From Gemmatimonadota bacterium (GTDB taxonomy: Bacteria; Latescibacterota; UBA2968; UBA8231): a DNA stretch of 64,000 nt. The stretch lies in NCBI GenBank assembly GCA_018672475.1, contig JABHFS010000137.1, positions 62,001 to 126,000 of the forward strand, given 5' to 3'. Positions 62,350 to 64,000 of the stretch are shown here, in pieces (the first letter of the stretch is position 1; every line of letters starts with the position of its first letter). The translations under genes and the position numbers were made by a program. The notes below the pieces were generated by a model that did no database searches, was not told the DNA's origin, and worked only from the letters and a program-made list of their open reading frames with translations.

Positions 62350-63150
62350 TCATTTAAGTTTCCTACGCTGCAAACCGTACTCATAAACCGGCTGTTCCCC
62401 GGTGCTCCCACTTAGCCTGGTTCCCGGCCGCGGATTCCCCACATTCCAAAAGTTAAACTCCTCCGGCTGCCCTTTACGCCAGGTCCCACAACCATAATTG
62501 CCCAAATCGCGCGCGGACAATAGTGCGTCATCTTCCACCCGACGCGCTTCCGCTTCACCCCCGCTCTTACCCAACGCCCGAATAACCTCCGCCATCTCCT
62601 CCGGCCCCATTTCGTAATCAAATAAATACCGCAGCCGTCCTTGCGCATCCAACAGATAAACATCCGTATTATGATTGACCAGATAGCGCCCATCCTCGCC
62701 GCGCTGTTCAATCTCGTATTCCGCGCCATATAACTCAACAACCCCATCCACCGCTCTCCGGCTCCCCGTCAGCCCAACAGTCTCAATCGGGAAATACGCT
62801 AGATATTCCCGCAATACCTCCGGCGTATCCCGCTCGACATCGACGCTGATAAAAACCGTCGCCAAGCGATTATCCCCCATCAACTCATGCACCCGCCCCA
62901 GCCGCGACAATGTCGTCGGGCAGAAATCCGGGCAAAAGGTATAACCAAAAAATAACAGCGCCGCCTGCCCGCGCAGATCCTTAAGCGCAAAAGGTTCCCC
63001 CGCCTGGTCCACCAACACAAAATCACCGCCCAAATCGACATAGGGACGCACATCGAGCCGCGCTTTCGTTTCTTCCGCCGGCGGCCGTTCAGCCTCGCAG
63101 GCCACCCATACCAGGCAACCCACCAGAACCGCGCCGAGATTCAATCGCAT
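62350..63150 (-). CDS. SCO1/SenC-family lipoprotein with C-terminal extension
   Basis: 266 residues. Lipoprotein signal ends at C18 (CLVWVACEAER). The thioredoxin-like domain has the copper motif FCPDFCP (C73 and C77) and the third ligand His in YLVNHNTDVYLLD (H160). SCO proteins deliver copper to cytochrome c oxidase or act as thiol-disulfide reductases. The usual domain ends near 195; a further 70 residues (DLGNYGCGTWRKGQPEEFNF and a basic end) are not part of the family. No oxidase gene is nearby. Confidence 0.93.
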   Translation of the reverse strand: MRLNLGAVLVGCLVWVACEAERPPAEETKARLDVRPYVDLGGDFVLVDQAGEPFALKDLRGQAALLFFGYTFCPDFCPTTLSRLGRVHELMGDNRLATVFISVDVERDTPEVLREYLAYFPIETVGLTGSRRAVDGVVELYGAEYEIEQRGEDGRYLVNHNTDVYLLDAQGRLRYLFDYEMGPEEMAEVIRALGKSGGEAEARRVEDDALLSARDLGNYGCGTWRKGQPEEFNFWNVGNPRPGTRLSGSTGEQPVYEYGLQRRKLK

Positions 63151-63400
63151 ACTGTCGCTCCATACACCATATGCAAAATCTAAACACCTCAGCCAACATC
63201 GACAATATCCCAGTCACCCCATCGATCCCGCCCATCACACCCTTTACAGGCCTTGTCCTGATCTTCGTAAACTTCCATCTTCTCGTAGCCCAATTCCCGG
63301 CCTTTATGTCGAGGCTGTAATCCCTTTTAATATTCTAATACTCTGGTCTTTCCCTTTTTCAATCCTTTGGCTTTTCAACGAATACCACTGAACTACCGCA

Positions 63401-63535
63401 GGGGCAATCGAGGGTATGCCCTGGGCGGATTGCGGTCCCGATTTTGCAGGATTGCGAAATCAGAACAGACCGCCCCTCGGAGCGAGCCAGGGATGGCGAG
63501 CTATAATGAGCGACGGGCAGCCCCTCGATCGCCCC
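63401..63535. repeat. Intergenic element with long imperfect inverted ends
   Basis: The ends GGGGCAATCGAGGGTATGCC (from 63401) and the complement of 63514-63535 match at 18 of 22 positions. Inside, GGGCGG...GGTC pairs with GACCGCCC, and the word CGCCCCTCGG is shared with the core of the element at 43.5 kb. It lies in a 411-bp gap, the rest of which is AT-rich and without genes, just before the last gene. Confidence 0.6.
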
Positions 63536-63561
63536 GTACGCCATGCCAGCGACAAACGCCC

Positions 63562-64000
63562 ATGCCAAAAGACCTGCGCAAAATCATTACCTCCCCCACC
63601 ATCAACACCCCCAACCCCTTCGTCGGCTTCGGCGGTTTCTGCGGCTGGCCCCGCATCTGTCGCCTATCAAATGGGGATCTCTACACCACCTTCTCCGCCG
63701 GCTACTGGCACGCCTCGTGGGTCAACCCGCGTCCCGACCTACCCACCGAATACGCCGAATACATGGACAACGCGCTACCCGGCGGATCTACTTGGCACGC
63801 CCCTTCCGGCGGCCATATCATGTGGACTCGCAGCAGCGACGACGGCGCCACCTGGACGCCGCCGCGCGACCTCGCCGTCATCCCACACGCCTACGCCGCC
63901 GGCGCCATCGCACAACACTCCGACGGCACCCTCTACGCGGCCGCGCTAATCCAGCGCAGCCACTTCCACGCCGAACGCATCCCACAAGCTCCCCTTGCCT
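63562..64000 (+). CDS. Sialidase-fold (BNR/Asp-box) protein, 5' part
   Basis: The frame opens at ATG 63562 and runs off the window after 146 codons. It shows FVGFGGFCGWPRICRLSNGD, with a possible Arg-Ile motif, then SGGHIMWTRSSDDGATWTPP, an Asp box (SSDDGATWT), then HAYAAGAIAQHSDGTLYAAA, as in exo-alpha-sialidase/BNR proteins. No signal peptide. It is the second such protein in the window but does not resemble the one at 47043 beyond the repeat motif. Confidence 0.85.
   Translation, partial: MPKDLRKIITSPTINTPNPFVGFGGFCGWPRICRLSNGDLYTTFSAGYWHASWVNPRPDLPTEYAEYMDNALPGGSTWHAPSGGHIMWTRSSDDGATWTPPRDLAVIPHAYAAGAIAQHSDGTLYAAALIQRSHFHAERIPQAPLA

Overview
The window reads as a Gram-negative-type, GC-rich bacterial chromosome. 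An RND pump, two heterodimeric-type ABC exporter halves, lipoproteins and flagellar switch genes point to a diderm. The density of phytanoyl-CoA dioxygenase (PhyH) genes, together with Gfo/Idh/MocA oxidoreductases, a sulfatase, BNR/sialidase-fold proteins and a mannonate-dehydratase-like gene, resembles uncultivated heterotrophs such as Poribacteria or Latescibacterota. That placement is inference only; no 16S or marker gene is present.

Layout. 1-12.7 kb: a gene tail, two overlapping ABC exporter genes, a Gfo/Idh/MocA oxidoreductase, an RND pump followed by the wreck of a second one, a Yip1-type membrane protein, a dead histidine kinase, a glycerophosphodiesterase and a MATE exporter. 12.7-14.5 kb: a dead small membrane gene, a cold-shock gene with a structured leader, an RRM protein and about 700 bp of unreadable DNA. 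14.5-18.2 kb: a flagellar C-ring cluster (fliM, fliG, two fliN-type genes) headed by a frameshifted motA fragment and a frameshifted lone FliG C-terminal domain. 18.3-20.2 kb: an amidohydrolase, a PhyH gene and a complete tRNA-Glu(CTC).

20.2-32.2 kb is visibly AT-richer than everything around it. It begins just downstream of the tRNA, contains a possible degenerate copy of the tRNA 3' half, and ends in IS5-type transposase remnants. It carries one signalling operon: two hybrid histidine kinases, two receiver proteins and two FapA/DUF342 beta-helix proteins, one of them with two coding tandem-repeat tracts. This is the best candidate for an undescribed system in the window.

32.3-64 kb: GC-rich accessory metabolism. 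It includes an EF-hand secreted protein, nine further PhyH genes (ten in total), a TIM-barrel hydrolase-like protein with a methyltransferase, a mannonate-dehydratase-like gene, an oligopeptide-type binding lipoprotein, a sterol-desaturase-type membrane oxygenase, an operon of two aldo/keto reductases with an amidohydrolase and a BNR protein, an LLM flavin oxidoreductase, an aspartoacylase-type enzyme, an operon of SDR, two PhyH genes, a deleted Na+/solute symporter and an enolase-superfamily enzyme, a sulfatase, an epimerase and a SCO1-type protein. The genes look like scavenging of sugars, sugar acids and small polar organics, with Fe(II)/2-oxoglutarate oxygenases as the recurring chemistry. 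Two of the ten PhyH proteins carry H-G-G where HxD is expected. Two intergenic elements at 43.5 and 56.8 kb share a hairpin core with a compensatory base-pair change.
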